Positions 19,831 to 30,678 of a DNA stretch of 64,000 nt are shown in pieces. The DNA lies in assembly GCF_024580145.1 (NCBI RefSeq), contig NZ_JANINI010000004.1:186001-250000 (forward strand). The letters are read 5' to 3'. A model generated the notes under the pieces. That model made no database searches. It was not told the origin of the DNA and saw only the letters and a list, made by a program, of their open reading frames with translations. Made by a program: the position numbers and the translations under genes. Every line of letters begins with the position of its first letter. The first letter of the stretch is position 1. This stretch comes from Methyloversatilis sp. XJ19-49 (GTDB taxonomy: Bacteria > Pseudomonadota > Gammaproteobacteria > Burkholderiales > Rhodocyclaceae).

Positions 19831-21258
19831 GTGAAGATCATCATCCTGGGCGCGGGTCAGGTCGGCTCGTCAGTGGCCGAAAACCTGGCGTCGGAAGCGA
19901 ACGACATCACCGTCGTCGATACTGACGCGGAGCGCCTGCAGGCGCTGCAGGACAGGCTGGACCTGCGCGTGGTGTTCGGCAACGGGGCGAGCCCTCTGGT
20001 GATGCGCCAGGCCGGCGCCGAAGATGCCGACCTGCTGATCGCGGTCACCGCGTCCGACCAGACCAATCTGTGTGCCTGCCGCATCGCGCAGACGCTGTTC
20101 AACCTGCCGACCCGCATCGCCCGCCTGCGCTCGATCGATTACGCCGATTACCCGCAGTTGCTGGATGACGACAACTTCGCGGTCGATTTCTCGATCTGTC
20201 CTGAACAGGAAGTCACCGACTACCTGAAGCGGCTGGTCGCCTTTCCGGAGGCGCTGCAGGTGATCGAATTCGGCAAGGGCCGGGTGACGATGGTGGCGGT
20301 GCGCGCGGTCGGCGGCGGTCCGCTGGTCGGCGGGCCGGTCAAGGCATTGCGCCAGCACCTGCCGGGCATCGACGCACGCATTGCGGCCATCTACCGGCGC
20401 AACAACGCCATCATTCCGGACGGCGACACAGTGATCGAACCGGGCGACGAGGTGTTCTGCCTCGCTGCCAGCGAACACATCCGTGCGGTCACCGCCGAAC
20501 TGCGCCGGCTCGACAAGCCGATGCGCCGCATCATGATCGCCGGTGGCGGCAACATCGGTTTCCGGCTCGCCACGTCGCTGGAAAGGGATTACGAGCTCAA
20601 GCTGATCGAACACTCGAGGGTGCGCGCGGAATTCCTGTCCACCCATCTGCCGAAGACGCTGGTGCTGGCCGGCGACACCACCGACGAGGTGTTGCTGGAA
20701 GCCGAGAACATCGACGACATGGACCTGTATCTCGCGCTGACCAACGACGACGAGAACAACATCATGTCCAGCCTGATGGCCAAGCGCATGGGTGCGCGCC
20801 GCGTGGTGGCGCTGATCAACCGCAAGGCCTACGTCGATCTGGTGCAGGCGGGCGCCATCGACATCGCCATTTCGCCGGCCCAGGTGTCGATCGGTTCGCT
20901 GCTAGCCCACGTGCGCCGCGGTGACGTGGTCGCGGTACACAGCCTGCGCCGCGGTGCCGCCGAGGCGCTCGAACTGGTGGTGCATGGCGACCGCAAGACG
21001 TCGAAGGTGATCGGCCGGCGGATCGAGGAAATCGGTCTGCCCGAAGGTGCGCTGATCGCCGCCATCGTTCGCCGCACGGACCGGCCGGTCACGATAGGCG
21101 TGTCCGACCAGGCGGTGCAGGAAACGCACGACGTGGTGATCATTCCGCACCACGATACGGTGATCGAGCCGGAAGACCACGTGATCGTGTTCTGCTCGAG
21201 TCAGAAACTGGTGTCGCGCGTCGAGCGACTGTTCCAGGTCGGCTTCGGTTTCCTCTGA
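19831..21258 (+). CDS. trkA: Trk system potassium uptake regulatory subunit TrkA
   Basis: A 475-residue peripheral membrane protein controlling the TrkH channel. Two RCK units are present: NAD-binding GAGQVGSSVAENLA near residue 7, and GGGNIGFRLATSLE in the second half, each followed by a TrkA-C domain. The start is GTG at 19831 after AAGGTGGGCGC. Its stop shares a base with the trkH start (TGATG), so the two are translationally coupled. Confidence 0.96.
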   Translation: MKIIILGAGQVGSSVAENLASEANDITVVDTDAERLQALQDRLDLRVVFGNGASPLVMRQAGAEDADLLIAVTASDQTNLCACRIAQTLFNLPTRIARLRSIDYADYPQLLDDDNFAVDFSICPEQEVTDYLKRLVAFPEALQVIEFGKGRVTMVAVRAVGGGPLVGGPVKALRQHLPGIDARIAAIYRRNNAIIPDGDTVIEPGDEVFCLAASEHIRAVTAELRRLDKPMRRIMIAGGGNIGFRLATSLERDYELKLIEHSRVRAEFLSTHLPKTLVLAGDTTDEVLLEAENIDDMDLYLALTNDDENNIMSSLMAKRMGARRVVALINRKAYVDLVQAGAIDIAISPAQVSIGSLLAHVRRGDVVAVHSLRRGAAEALELVVHGDRKTSKVIGRRIEEIGLPEGALIAAIVRRTDRPVTIGVSDQAVQETHDVVIIPHHDTVIEPEDHVIVFCSSQKLVSRVERLFQVGFGFL

Positions 21259-22706
21259 TGCTGTCGGTCATCAACGTACTGGGTCGCCTGCTGATCGTGT
21301 TCAGCGCGGCCTACCTCGTGCCGATCGCCTGTGCGCTGATCTACGACGACGGCTCGGCGATGCCTTTCGTCGACGGCATGGCGATCAGCGCCATCAGCGG
21401 AATGCTGCTCTACATGGGCACACGTGGCCGCTACGCCGAACTCAAGCCGCGCGACGGCTTCATGCTGGTCAGTTCGGCCTGGCTGTGCATGGCGGTGATC
21501 GCCACCGTGCCCTTCATGCTGACGCTCGACTCGTTGAGCTTCACCGATGCGCTGTTCGAGGCGATGTCGTCGCTGACCACGACCGGCGCCACCACGCTGG
21601 TCGGGCTCGACACGCTGCCGCCGGCGCTGAACCTGTGGCGCCATCTGCTGCAGTGGCTGGGCGGCATGGGCATCATCGTGTTCGCAGTCGCCATCCTGCC
21701 GCTGCTCGGTGTCGGGGGCATGCAGCTGTACAAGGCCGAAATGCCCGGTCCGATGAAGGAGAACAAGCTGACGGCCCGCATCACCGATACGGCCAAGGCC
21801 CTGTATTCGATGTACATCGGCCTGACCATCCTGTGCATCCTTGCGCTGAAGCTGGCCGGCATGGACTGGATAGACGCCATCTGCCACGGGTTTTCCGCGC
21901 TCGGGCTGGGTGGCTTCTCGACCCGTGACGCGAGCATCGGCGCCTTCGATTCGGTCGTCATCGAAGGCGTGCTGATCCTGTTCATGATCTTTGCGAGCAT
22001 GAACTTCGCGACCCACTTCATCGCCTTCCAGCGGCGTTCCGTCGGGCCCTATCTGCGCGACGCCGAAGCCAAATCCATCCTGCTCGTGCTGGGTGGCAGC
22101 TTCATCGGGCTGACGCTGTACATCCACTTTCAGGATGTGCACGAGGATTTTCTGCTGACCGCGCGCCACGTGGCGTTCAATCTGGTGTCGATCGCGACCA
22201 GCAGCGGTTACGCCAGCACCGATTACGGCACCTGGCCGCTGTTTGCGCCGCTGTGGATGCTGTTTCTGGGCGCGATCACGGCAAGTTCGGGTTCGACCGG
22301 CGGCGGCATCAAGATGATGCGTACCCTGGTGCTGATGGGCCAGAGCCGGCGTGAAATGGTGCGCCTGATCCACCCCGCGGCGGTGCATCCGCTGCGTGTC
22401 GGCCGTACGCCGGTGTCGGATCGTGTGGCGCAGGCGGTACTGGGTTTCATCTTCGTTTACTTCATGAGCATCGTGCTCGTGACCTTCGTGCTGCTGCTGT
22501 CCGGCGGCGATTTCCTGACCGCCTTCACGGCCGCCTTTTCCTGCATCAACAACATCGGCCCCGGTCTGCAGGAAGTCGGCCCGGCCACCAATTTCTCGTC
22601 GCTGACCGACTTCCAGACCTGGGTGTGCACCTTTGCCATGCTGCTGGGGCGCCTCGAAGTGTTTTCGCTGCTCATCCTCTTCACGCCGGGCTTCTGGCGC
22701 AAATAG
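21258..22706 (+). CDS. trkH: Trk system potassium channel subunit TrkH
   Basis: A 482-residue polytopic inner-membrane K+ transporter with the expected membrane-helix/pore-loop repeats. Selectivity-filter-like segments are visible at SSLTTTGATT, GLGGFSTRD, TSSGYASTD and FSCINNIGPGL, and GSTGGGIKMMR is also typical. Start overlaps the trkA stop. Confidence 0.96.
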   Translation: MLSVINVLGRLLIVFSAAYLVPIACALIYDDGSAMPFVDGMAISAISGMLLYMGTRGRYAELKPRDGFMLVSSAWLCMAVIATVPFMLTLDSLSFTDALFEAMSSLTTTGATTLVGLDTLPPALNLWRHLLQWLGGMGIIVFAVAILPLLGVGGMQLYKAEMPGPMKENKLTARITDTAKALYSMYIGLTILCILALKLAGMDWIDAICHGFSALGLGGFSTRDASIGAFDSVVIEGVLILFMIFASMNFATHFIAFQRRSVGPYLRDAEAKSILLVLGGSFIGLTLYIHFQDVHEDFLLTARHVAFNLVSIATSSGYASTDYGTWPLFAPLWMLFLGAITASSGSTGGGIKMMRTLVLMGQSRREMVRLIHPAAVHPLRVGRTPVSDRVAQAVLGFIFVYFMSIVLVTFVLLLSGGDFLTAFTAAFSCINNIGPGLQEVGPATNFSSLTDFQTWVCTFAMLLGRLEVFSLLILFTPGFWRK

Positions 22707-22787
22707 CGCCGCCTCGCCGACCGGCGGTCGCATCGGCTATCCTTGCTGCCTGCGAAAACCGCTCGAACCAACCCTCCGGGACTCACC

Positions 22788-23864
22788 ATGGCCGCTCCCC
22801 GCAACGACTCCTTCCTGCGCGCACTGCTGCGCCAGCCGACCGATCACACGCCGATCTGGCTGATGCGGCAGGCGGGGCGCTACCTGCCGGAATACTGCGC
22901 GACGCGCCGTCGCGCCGGCAGTTTCCTGCAGCTTTGCAAGTCGCCTGCCATGGCCTGCGAAGTCACGCTGCAGCCGCTGGAGCGTTTCCCGCTCGACGCC
23001 GCCATCCTGTTCTCGGACATCCTGACCGTGCCCGATGCAATGGGGCTCGGGCTTTACTTTGCCGATGGCGAAGGCCCGAAGTTCGAGCGTCCGGTGCGCT
23101 CGGAAGCCGCCATCCATGCGCTGCGCGCGCCGGATCCGCACGCCGAATTGCGCTATGTCGTCGATGCGGTCAGCGAAATCCGCCGCGCGCTCGACAACTC
23201 GGTACCGCTGATCGGCTTTTCGGGCAGTCCGTGGACACTGGCCAGCTACATGGTCGAAGGCGGCGCTTCGGATGACTACCGTCACCTGAAGACGCTGATG
23301 CTGGACCGCCCCGATCTGCTGCACCACCTGCTGGGCGTCACCGCGCAGGCGGTCACCGACTACCTGAATGCGCAGATCGAAGCCGGCGCGCAGGCGGTCA
23401 TGATTTTCGATTCATGGGGCGGCGCGCTGTCGGCGCACGGCTATCTCGAATTTTCGCTCGCTTACATGCAGCGCATCATTGCCGGCCTGAAGCGCGAGCA
23501 CGACGGCGAGCGCGTGCCGGTCATCATGTTCACCAAGGGCGGCGGGCAGTGGCTGGAAGCGCAGGCCGAAGCCGGCGCCGATGCGCTCGGACTCGACTGG
23601 ACGACCGACATAGGCCTGGCGCGCCAGCGCGTGGGACACAAGGTCGCGCTGCAGGGCAATTTCGATCCCACCGCGCTGTTCGCGCAGCCGGCCTCGATCG
23701 CGCGCGAAGCCGAGCGCATTCTCGACAGCTTCGGTCCGCACCCGGGTCATGTGTTCAATCTGGGTCACGGCATTTCGCAACACACGCCCCCGGAGCACGT
23801 TTCCGCGCTGGTAGAAGCCGTACACCGCCACAGCCGGTCGATTCGCGCTGCTGCAGGCGTATAA
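22788..23864 (+). CDS. hemE: Uroporphyrinogen decarboxylase
   Basis: Decarboxylates uroporphyrinogen III to coproporphyrinogen III in haem synthesis. 358 residues with the signatures [42 protein letters not shown] and FNLGHGI. ATG at 22788 is chosen over an in-frame upstream codon because it gives the standard N-terminus. Confidence 0.97.
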   Translation: MAAPRNDSFLRALLRQPTDHTPIWLMRQAGRYLPEYCATRRRAGSFLQLCKSPAMACEVTLQPLERFPLDAAILFSDILTVPDAMGLGLYFADGEGPKFERPVRSEAAIHALRAPDPHAELRYVVDAVSEIRRALDNSVPLIGFSGSPWTLASYMVEGGASDDYRHLKTLMLDRPDLLHHLLGVTAQAVTDYLNAQIEAGAQAVMIFDSWGGALSAHGYLEFSLAYMQRIIAGLKREHDGERVPVIMFTKGGGQWLEAQAEAGADALGLDWTTDIGLARQRVGHKVALQGNFDPTALFAQPASIAREAERILDSFGPHPGHVFNLGHGISQHTPPEHVSALVEAVHRHSRSIRAAAGV

Positions 23865-24173
23865 ACCGCGTCCTGCGGCGCTTTGCGCAAGGCGTGCAAA
23901 AGTGCCGCGGGGGTTGACTTATGCACAGTCAGCCGCTCAGGGCGCCGGCACGCCACAGATGGACAGGCGATTTATTCCTTGACATCCAAGTTGTTGGTTT
24001 TAATGAATAATTTTTTTTCTTGACGCCTGTTCAAAAATTTGGTGGAAAAACCGTCCGGTCAAGTCACTGATTGCAACGAAGTTTCCCACAAAGTTATCCA
24101 CAGCCTTTCCGCGCCTCAAACCCGTGTCGCCTGAGTGGCTTGCGGCCCGGATCGATCAGTCTTCTTGAACGAT
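23865..24173. promoter_or_regulatory. AT-rich hemE-priA intergenic region with DnaA-box-like sites
   Basis: A 309-bp gap that is markedly AT-rich from about 23965 to 24110. TTATGCACA at 23919-23927 and TTATCCACA at 24094-24102 both match the DnaA-box consensus TTATNCACA, and a weaker TTTCCCACA lies at 24082-24090. The middle contains TAATGAATAATTTTTTTTC. TTGACA at 23979-23984 followed by an AT-rich stretch around 24001-24011 could be a sigma-70 promoter for priA. Regulation of priA by DnaA, or an origin-type element, is possible; neither is proved. Confidence 0.55.
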
Positions 24174-26399
24174 ATGCCGCAAGTGACTGAATCCATTGAT
24201 AGCGCCCGACAGGCCTTGGATAGCGCGGCGCCGCCACCGTCCGGCTCCTTGTTGCAGGTGGCGCTGGCGCGCCCGATTCCGTCGCTTTTCGACTATGACG
24301 CGTCGGCCTTCCCGCAGGTCGAACCCGGCTGCCGTGTTCGGGTACCGTTCGGCCGCAGCGAAGTCTGGGGTATCGCCTGGGGCTGGCGTGCCGACGCCGA
24401 ACTCGACCCGTCGCGCATCAAGCCGTTGCTCGCCGTCGACACGCGCAGCGTGCCGCTTCCGGCCAGCTGGCGCGCTCTGGTCGATTTCGTCGCCCACTAC
24501 TACCAGCAGCCGATCGGAGAAGTCGCCGCGATGGCGGCGCCACCGGCGATCAGCGCCACGCGCGCGCAGCGCGCCATGCGCCGGCTGCGCGTCACCGAGG
24601 CCGGCCGCGCCGCGCTCGACGCCCTGCCTGTGCGCGACGTCGGCCGCAAGCTCATCAATGCGCTGATCAGTGCCGGCTCGCTGAACGAGGGCGAACTGCG
24701 TGCGCTGTCGGCGCGCGCCGGTGCAGTGATGCAAAGCCTGCTCGAACGCGGCCTGATCGAAATCGCACTGGCTGATGTGCCGGCCGAAGCGGCGCACGCG
24801 CTCGGTACCGATCAGGCCCATGCGCTGGCCGCACTGCTGGAGCACCCCGGCTACGCGGTCAGCCTGCTGCACGGGGTGACCGGCAGCGGCAAGACCGAGG
24901 TCTACCTCCGGTTGATCGAGACGCAGATCGCCGCTGGCCGGCAAAGCCTGCTGCTGGTGCCCGAAATCGCGCTGACACCGCAGCTGCAGGCGCGTGTCGC
25001 TGCGCGTTTTCCGCGCGCCTGTCTGCATGTGATGCACAGCGAAATGAGCGACGGTGCGCGCGCCATGGCCTGGGCCGCCGCGCAGTCAGGCGAGGCGGAC
25101 ATCGTGCTCGGTACGCGGCTGGCGGTGTTCGTGCCGCTGCCGCGTCTGGGCTGTATCGTGCTCGACGAAGAGCACGACGCGTCGTTCCGGCAGACCGAAG
25201 GCGTGCGCTATTCGGCGCGCGACGTCGCGATCTGGCGTGCGCGCGCGGAAAACGTGCCCATCGTGCTGGGCAGCGCGACGCCGTCGCTGGAATCGCTGCG
25301 CCATGCCATCGACGGCCGCTACCGCTGGCTGCGCCTCACCACGCGCGCTGGCGAGGCGAGCCTGCCCACGGTGAAACTCATCGACACGCGCGTGCAGCGC
25401 GCCGAAGAAGGCCTCAGCGCGCCGATGCTCAAGGCCATCGAACAGCGGCTCGAACGTGGCGAACAGAGTCTGCTGTTCATCAACCGACGCGGATACGCGC
25501 CGGTGCTGAGCTGTCCGGCGTGCGGCTGGGCGGCGAGCTGCACCCAGTGTTCCGCCCATCTGGTGCTGCATGCGGTGGATCGCCGGCTGCGCTGTCACCA
25601 CTGCGGTGCCGAAGGCGCGGTGCCGCGCGCCTGTCCGACCTGCGGCAATCAGGACATACAGGGTTATGGCCGCGGCACCCAGCGCCTCGAGGAGACACTA
25701 GCCCAACGCTTCCCTGCGGCGCGCCTGCTGCGCATCGACCGTGACAACGTGCGCGGGCGCGAGCACTGGCAGCAGCAGCTCGACCTGATCCGCTCGGGTG
25801 CGGTCGATCTGGTGGTCGGCACGCAACTGCTCGCCAAGGGGCATGACTTTCCGGGCATCACGCTGGTTGGCGTGGTCGGCGCCGACGCGTCGCTGCACGC
25901 CGCCGACTTCCGCGCGCAGGAGCGGCTGTTCGCGCAGCTGATGCAGGTCGGTGGCCGCGCCGGCCGGGCCGGCACAGCGGGCGAGGTCCTGATCCAGACG
26001 GCGCAGCCGGACCATCCGCTGTTCGCCGCGCTGCGCGCGCACGACTTCGACGGCTTCGCGCGCAGCCAGCTGGCCGAACGCGCCCAGCTTGGTCTGCCGC
26101 CGCACGGCTTCCAGATCATGCTGAGCGCCGACGCGCCCGAGCTGGCACTGGCCACCGAATTTCTCGCCGCCGCCCGCCGCGCCGCGCTGGCGCTCGACGT
26201 CGATGGCGTGCGGGTGTACGACGTGGTGCCGATGCGCATGGTGCGCCGGGCCGGGCGTGAGCGCGCCCAGCTGGTGGTCGAATCGCGCAGCCGCCCGCCG
26301 CTGCGTGCGCTGCTCATTCCGTGGCTCGACAACCTCTACCGCCTGCGCCTCGCACGCGGCCTTCGCTGGCACATCGACGTCGACCCGCTGGAAGTGTAG
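24174..26399 (+). CDS. priA: Primosomal replication restart helicase PriA
   Basis: A 741-residue 3'-5' helicase that reloads the replisome at abandoned forks. It has an N-terminal DNA-binding domain, Walker A GVTGSGKTEVYL, the DEEHD box, and a zinc-binding region with CPACG, CTQC, CHHCG and CPTCG. Later helicase motifs appear in VVGTQLLAKGHDFPGITLVG and GGRAGRAG. ATG at 24174 is preferred; an in-frame GTG at 24135 would add 13 residues. Confidence 0.96.
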   Translation: MPQVTESIDSARQALDSAAPPPSGSLLQVALARPIPSLFDYDASAFPQVEPGCRVRVPFGRSEVWGIAWGWRADAELDPSRIKPLLAVDTRSVPLPASWRALVDFVAHYYQQPIGEVAAMAAPPAISATRAQRAMRRLRVTEAGRAALDALPVRDVGRKLINALISAGSLNEGELRALSARAGAVMQSLLERGLIEIALADVPAEAAHALGTDQAHALAALLEHPGYAVSLLHGVTGSGKTEVYLRLIETQIAAGRQSLLLVPEIALTPQLQARVAARFPRACLHVMHSEMSDGARAMAWAAAQSGEADIVLGTRLAVFVPLPRLGCIVLDEEHDASFRQTEGVRYSARDVAIWRARAENVPIVLGSATPSLESLRHAIDGRYRWLRLTTRAGEASLPTVKLIDTRVQRAEEGLSAPMLKAIEQRLERGEQSLLFINRRGYAPVLSCPACGWAASCTQCSAHLVLHAVDRRLRCHHCGAEGAVPRACPTCGNQDIQGYGRGTQRLEETLAQRFPAARLLRIDRDNVRGREHWQQQLDLIRSGAVDLVVGTQLLAKGHDFPGITLVGVVGADASLHAADFRAQERLFAQLMQVGGRAGRAGTAGEVLIQTAQPDHPLFAALRAHDFDGFARSQLAERAQLGLPPHGFQIMLSADAPELALATEFLAAARRAALALDVDGVRVYDVVPMRMVRRAGRERAQLVVESRSRPPLRALLIPWLDNLYRLRLARGLRWHIDVDPLEV

Positions 26400-26463
26400 T
26401 CACAGCGCGAGCTTGCTTGCGGATGGTGGGCGAATGGCGAGGTTTATGTGGGAGCGGCGGACC

Positions 26464-26549
26464 CTGTGGGAGCGGCGGCCTCGCCGCGATAGGCGCGTTG
26501 ATCGACGATCATCGCGGCATCAATCGCGGCGAGGCCGCCGCTCCCACAG
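26464..26549. repeat. REP-like inverted pair (27-bp perfect arms)
   Basis: The same element as at 18858 and 54770: perfect 27-bp arms at 26464-26490 and 26523-26549 with a 32-bp spacer. Partial arm starts flank it (GTGGGAGCGGCGG near 26449, and CCGCCGCTCCTAC after 26549). It sits between the convergent priA and the Gcr-family gene and may act as a transcription barrier for both. Confidence 0.9.
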
Positions 26550-26578
26550 CCGCCGCTCCTACTGGTGGCCGCAGGCGA

Positions 26579-28621
26579 TCAACGTGCGGCGTCGGTGATC
26601 TGTGGCGTCTCGGCAGGCAGGTCCTTCGGCGGCCAGAAGAAATCGCGTGGGCGGGTCAGAAAGCGCCGGGCGAGCTTCACTGACAGTCCGCGCGTGTGTT
26701 CCGGCTGGATGCCGCGCGAGCGCAGTGCCACCCGCATCGCGAGGCTGAAGCTCACGGTCAGGTTGGTCAGGCCGATCAGCACCACACCGAGCGCGCCGAT
26801 GGCGATGGCGTGCCAGTCCACATCGAAGCTCAGTGCTTCGAGTCCGTAGGCGAGGTTGGCGGACGCGAACGCGACGTGGCGGATGTCCAGCGGCAGTCCG
26901 AGCAGCGTACCGATGACCGGCGTGCTGCCCAGCATGCAGCCGAACAGGAAGTTGCCGGCCAGCGCGCCCAGATTGAGCTCGATATAGCGCGCGAAGCGTG
27001 CCAGCCGGGCTTCGCCGAGCAGCGTGCGCAGCCACTTCACGCGCAGCAGGCGTTCCGGCACGCGGTGGTAAAGCGACTGGTTGTCGTAATAACCGGAGAT
27101 CAGGCCGCTGAGGAACAGGAACACACCGGCGATCGCCGCATGCAGGATGGCGAGGCTCTGCCAGGGGTGCAGGTCGTGCAGCAGATGGGCGCCCTTGACC
27201 GGATTGACCGGATGCCAGTCGATGAACTGGCCGGCCGTCATGGCGATGGATAGCGCCATGATGAAGCCGATGCTGACGTTGCCGGCGATCGATATCCACT
27301 GTGTGCGGCTGACCTGAGCCGCCAGTTCGACCAGCACGCCCAGGCGCGCGTCGCGGCTCTGCTTGCCATCGAGCGCGGCGGCCAGCGTGGCAGCCGTCAT
27401 CGCCGGCTGCTTGGTGGCGATGGTCAGGTGCAGGATATGGATCAGCACGAAGCCCAGGCCGTAGTCGAGGCTGTAGGCGACAGCTTCCCACACCGGCGGC
27501 AGCCCGAGTCTGGAAATCAGGATCTTGATCAGCGCCATGACGCCGATGATCACGCCGGCGCCGGCTGCGGCGCGGAACATGGCGACGAACTCGCTGCGCG
27601 TGCCGGTCACATAATGTTCACCCGAACGGCTGGCCTGCTCGGTAACACGGCGTGCCAGCAACTGGGTCGTGCCGGCGAACAGGTCGCGCAGGCTGTGGCG
27701 CCGGTTTTCCTGCTGCACCAGGCGCAGGAAGAAGTCGATCGCCCGGGCACGCAAGGTGGACGGGTCGTCGGCCGCATCGGGCAGCGCCAGCGTGCGCAGC
27801 AGGCGCAGTCGGTCGGCGATCTGTTCGATGCGCGCCAGCAGGAACACCAGATTCACGCCTACACCGGCTTCGCGCGAGCGCCGCCTGATCGTGTCGACAT
27901 AGCTGCTGCACTGTTCCAGCAGCACCTCGAAGTGGCCGTCGTGGGGTTGCAGCGTTTCGCTGCCTGCGTGCAGCCGGATCAGTTCGCGCACCTCGTCGCT
28001 CTGCGCGAGGAAGGGCGATTCGTGCCGCGCCAGCGCCGGCATGTAGCGCAGCAGCGCGGGCTCCATGCCGAGTGCGGCCAGCCGGTGCGACGCCATGCGC
28101 ATGGCTTCGAACAGTTCGTGCCGGCACTGCCGGCGCGCCGCTGCAAAAGCCTCGCCGTCGAGATCCAGCCGCTCGAACAGCGTCTCCCAGTCTTCGCGCG
28201 GAATGGCCACCATCCATTCGCCGTCGTCGGGGCCGTCGAACACTTCGCTGAACAGGTCGCGCAGGAAGTCGTCATTGATCGCCGGTGGCAGCATGCGGCC
28301 GAGCACACGGCTGATGAGGCCGCTGAAAAAGCCCTGGTTGGCCAGCACGCCGGATTCGGAATACAGCGTGCGGTGCATGCGCGACACCAGCACCGTCTTC
28401 AGATAGTGCGACAACGCGGTGGCGAGGTCCGGCCGGCTGGCGAGCAGGCGCAGCAGGCCGTGAAAACGCGATTCGGCCGCCGCCACGCCTTCGCGGCCGT
28501 GCGGGCGGATCAGCGCGACGAGACTGGTCAGCCGGTCGCCACTGCTGTCGTCCGGGCGGCGCGCAGCGTCCTCAAGCAGGGCCTGCAGGGCTGACGTGTA
28601 TGCGTTGTTGGCAGAGGTCAT
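26579..28621 (-). CDS. Gcr-family membrane protein (annotated elsewhere as site-specific recombinase)
   Basis: A 680-residue protein. The first about 330 residues are soluble and helical; the remainder has several strongly hydrophobic segments ([33 protein letters not shown] and [19 protein letters not shown] among them), consistent with an inner-membrane protein. It resembles the COG4389 'site-specific recombinase' family, but I see no recombinase catalytic motif and doubt that label. It follows the ABC transporter genes on the same strand (50-bp gap), so it is probably the last gene of that operon. Confidence 0.72.
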   Translation of the reverse strand: MTSANNAYTSALQALLEDAARRPDDSSGDRLTSLVALIRPHGREGVAAAESRFHGLLRLLASRPDLATALSHYLKTVLVSRMHRTLYSESGVLANQGFFSGLISRVLGRMLPPAINDDFLRDLFSEVFDGPDDGEWMVAIPREDWETLFERLDLDGEAFAAARRQCRHELFEAMRMASHRLAALGMEPALLRYMPALARHESPFLAQSDEVRELIRLHAGSETLQPHDGHFEVLLEQCSSYVDTIRRRSREAGVGVNLVFLLARIEQIADRLRLLRTLALPDAADDPSTLRARAIDFFLRLVQQENRRHSLRDLFAGTTQLLARRVTEQASRSGEHYVTGTRSEFVAMFRAAAGAGVIIGVMALIKILISRLGLPPVWEAVAYSLDYGLGFVLIHILHLTIATKQPAMTAATLAAALDGKQSRDARLGVLVELAAQVSRTQWISIAGNVSIGFIMALSIAMTAGQFIDWHPVNPVKGAHLLHDLHPWQSLAILHAAIAGVFLFLSGLISGYYDNQSLYHRVPERLLRVKWLRTLLGEARLARFARYIELNLGALAGNFLFGCMLGSTPVIGTLLGLPLDIRHVAFASANLAYGLEALSFDVDWHAIAIGALGVVLIGLTNLTVSFSLAMRVALRSRGIQPEHTRGLSVKLARRFLTRPRDFFWPPKDLPAETPQITDAAR

Positions 28622-28671
28622 GCGAAATCCATGCGGAAACAGTCGGATCGAAACAACCCCGCCGCGCGGGG

Positions 28672-29390
<719 letters not shown>

Positions 29391-29394
<4 letters not shown>

Positions 29395-30614
29395 GCACGG
29401 ATCGCCTGAACAGGGTCCATCTTGGCGGCGCGGCGCGCCGGAATCAGCGCGGCCAGCACACCGACCGCGAGCGCGATGCCGGCCGCCGACAGCGCGATGC
29501 CTGTATCGAGCTGAGGCTCGAAGATGGGCGCGCCGTCACCGGTGCGGTAGATCGTCGAAAAGATCTGCAGCAGCGCCCAGGCCAGTCCCACGCCCGACAG
29601 CGCACCGACGAAACCGACCAGCGCGCCCTGCAACAGGAACACGCCCATGATGCGGTTCGAACTGGTGCCCATGGCGCGCAGGATGCCGATCTCCTTCTGC
29701 TTCTGCACCACACTCACCACCAGTACGCTGGAGATGCCGAGCGCCACGATGATGATGACGAAGCTGCGGATCAGGTTGTTCGACACCGACTGATTGCGCA
29801 GCGCCGCCAGCAGCTGCGAATTGGTCGTCATCCAGCTGTCCACCGTCATGCCGCTGCCCGCCTGCAGCCGCGCCGCCACCTCGCTGGCATCGAAGATGTC
29901 GGTCACCGTGATGTCGATGTTCGATACGCCGCCCGGCAGATCGAGCAGCGACTGCGCCAGCTTCATCGTCGTGAACACCCAGCGTCGGTTCAGGTCCTTG
30001 TTGCCGATGTCGAACAGGCCGGTCACCTGCAGCAGTTCGTCGCGCCCGCCGGCGGCGCGCAGGAACACCTTGTCGCCAACCGTCACGCCGAGATCCTTCG
30101 CCAGTTCGGTGCCGATGATGGCATTCGTGCCCTCGACCTGGAACTTGCCGCGCACCATGTAGGTGTCCATCTTGACGATGCGCCGGTAGCGGTCGGGTTC
30201 GATGCCGAGCAGCGCCACCGACTTGCTGGCACGCCCGCGCAGCGCGAACGCCGGGCCGCTGACCACGGGTGATACAGCCACTACGCCGGGCTGCTCCTCG
30301 GCCAGTTTCACGATGGCTTCCCACTGGTCGATCGAACGCAGCCGTTGCGCACGCGGCTCGATTACCGCGGTGCTTGCGGGATCGGTGCGGGCGCGCAGAT
30401 TCACCTCTTCGAGCGGCCGCACGACCACGTGTGCCTGGCTGCCCAGCACACGGTCGATGATGGTGGATTGCAGCTGGGCGATCAGTTGCGACAGAAAGAC
30501 GATGACCGCCACACCGCCGGTCACGCCGAGCAGGATGAGTGCGGTCTGCATGCGCCCCTCGCGCAGGAAGCGCAGCGCGACCAGGAATTCGAACGGGAGT
30601 CTGGGTCTCGCCAT
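29391..30614 (-). CDS. ABC transporter permease, FtsX/LolC/MacB family
   Basis: A 407-residue permease with one N-terminal transmembrane helix ([18 protein letters not shown]), a periplasmic MacB-type domain, and three C-terminal helices. Ends with [17 protein letters not shown], the typical FtsX-family tail. ATG at 30614 ([10 protein letters not shown]) is preferred over one four codons upstream. A single permease gene with a separate ATPase and MacA-like adaptor suggests a homodimeric MacAB-like machine. Confidence 0.9.
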
Positions 30615-30678
30615 TTTCAGATGCAAGATGCAGGATCAAAGATGCAAGTGAAAACCGCGCCGGTCTGACTTGCCTCTT

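Noticed and set aside
26579-28621. Site-specific recombinase as part of a mobile element
   Set aside because: The protein lacks Tyr- or Ser-recombinase motifs, is membrane-spanning and sits in an operon with transport genes; no attachment sites were seen.
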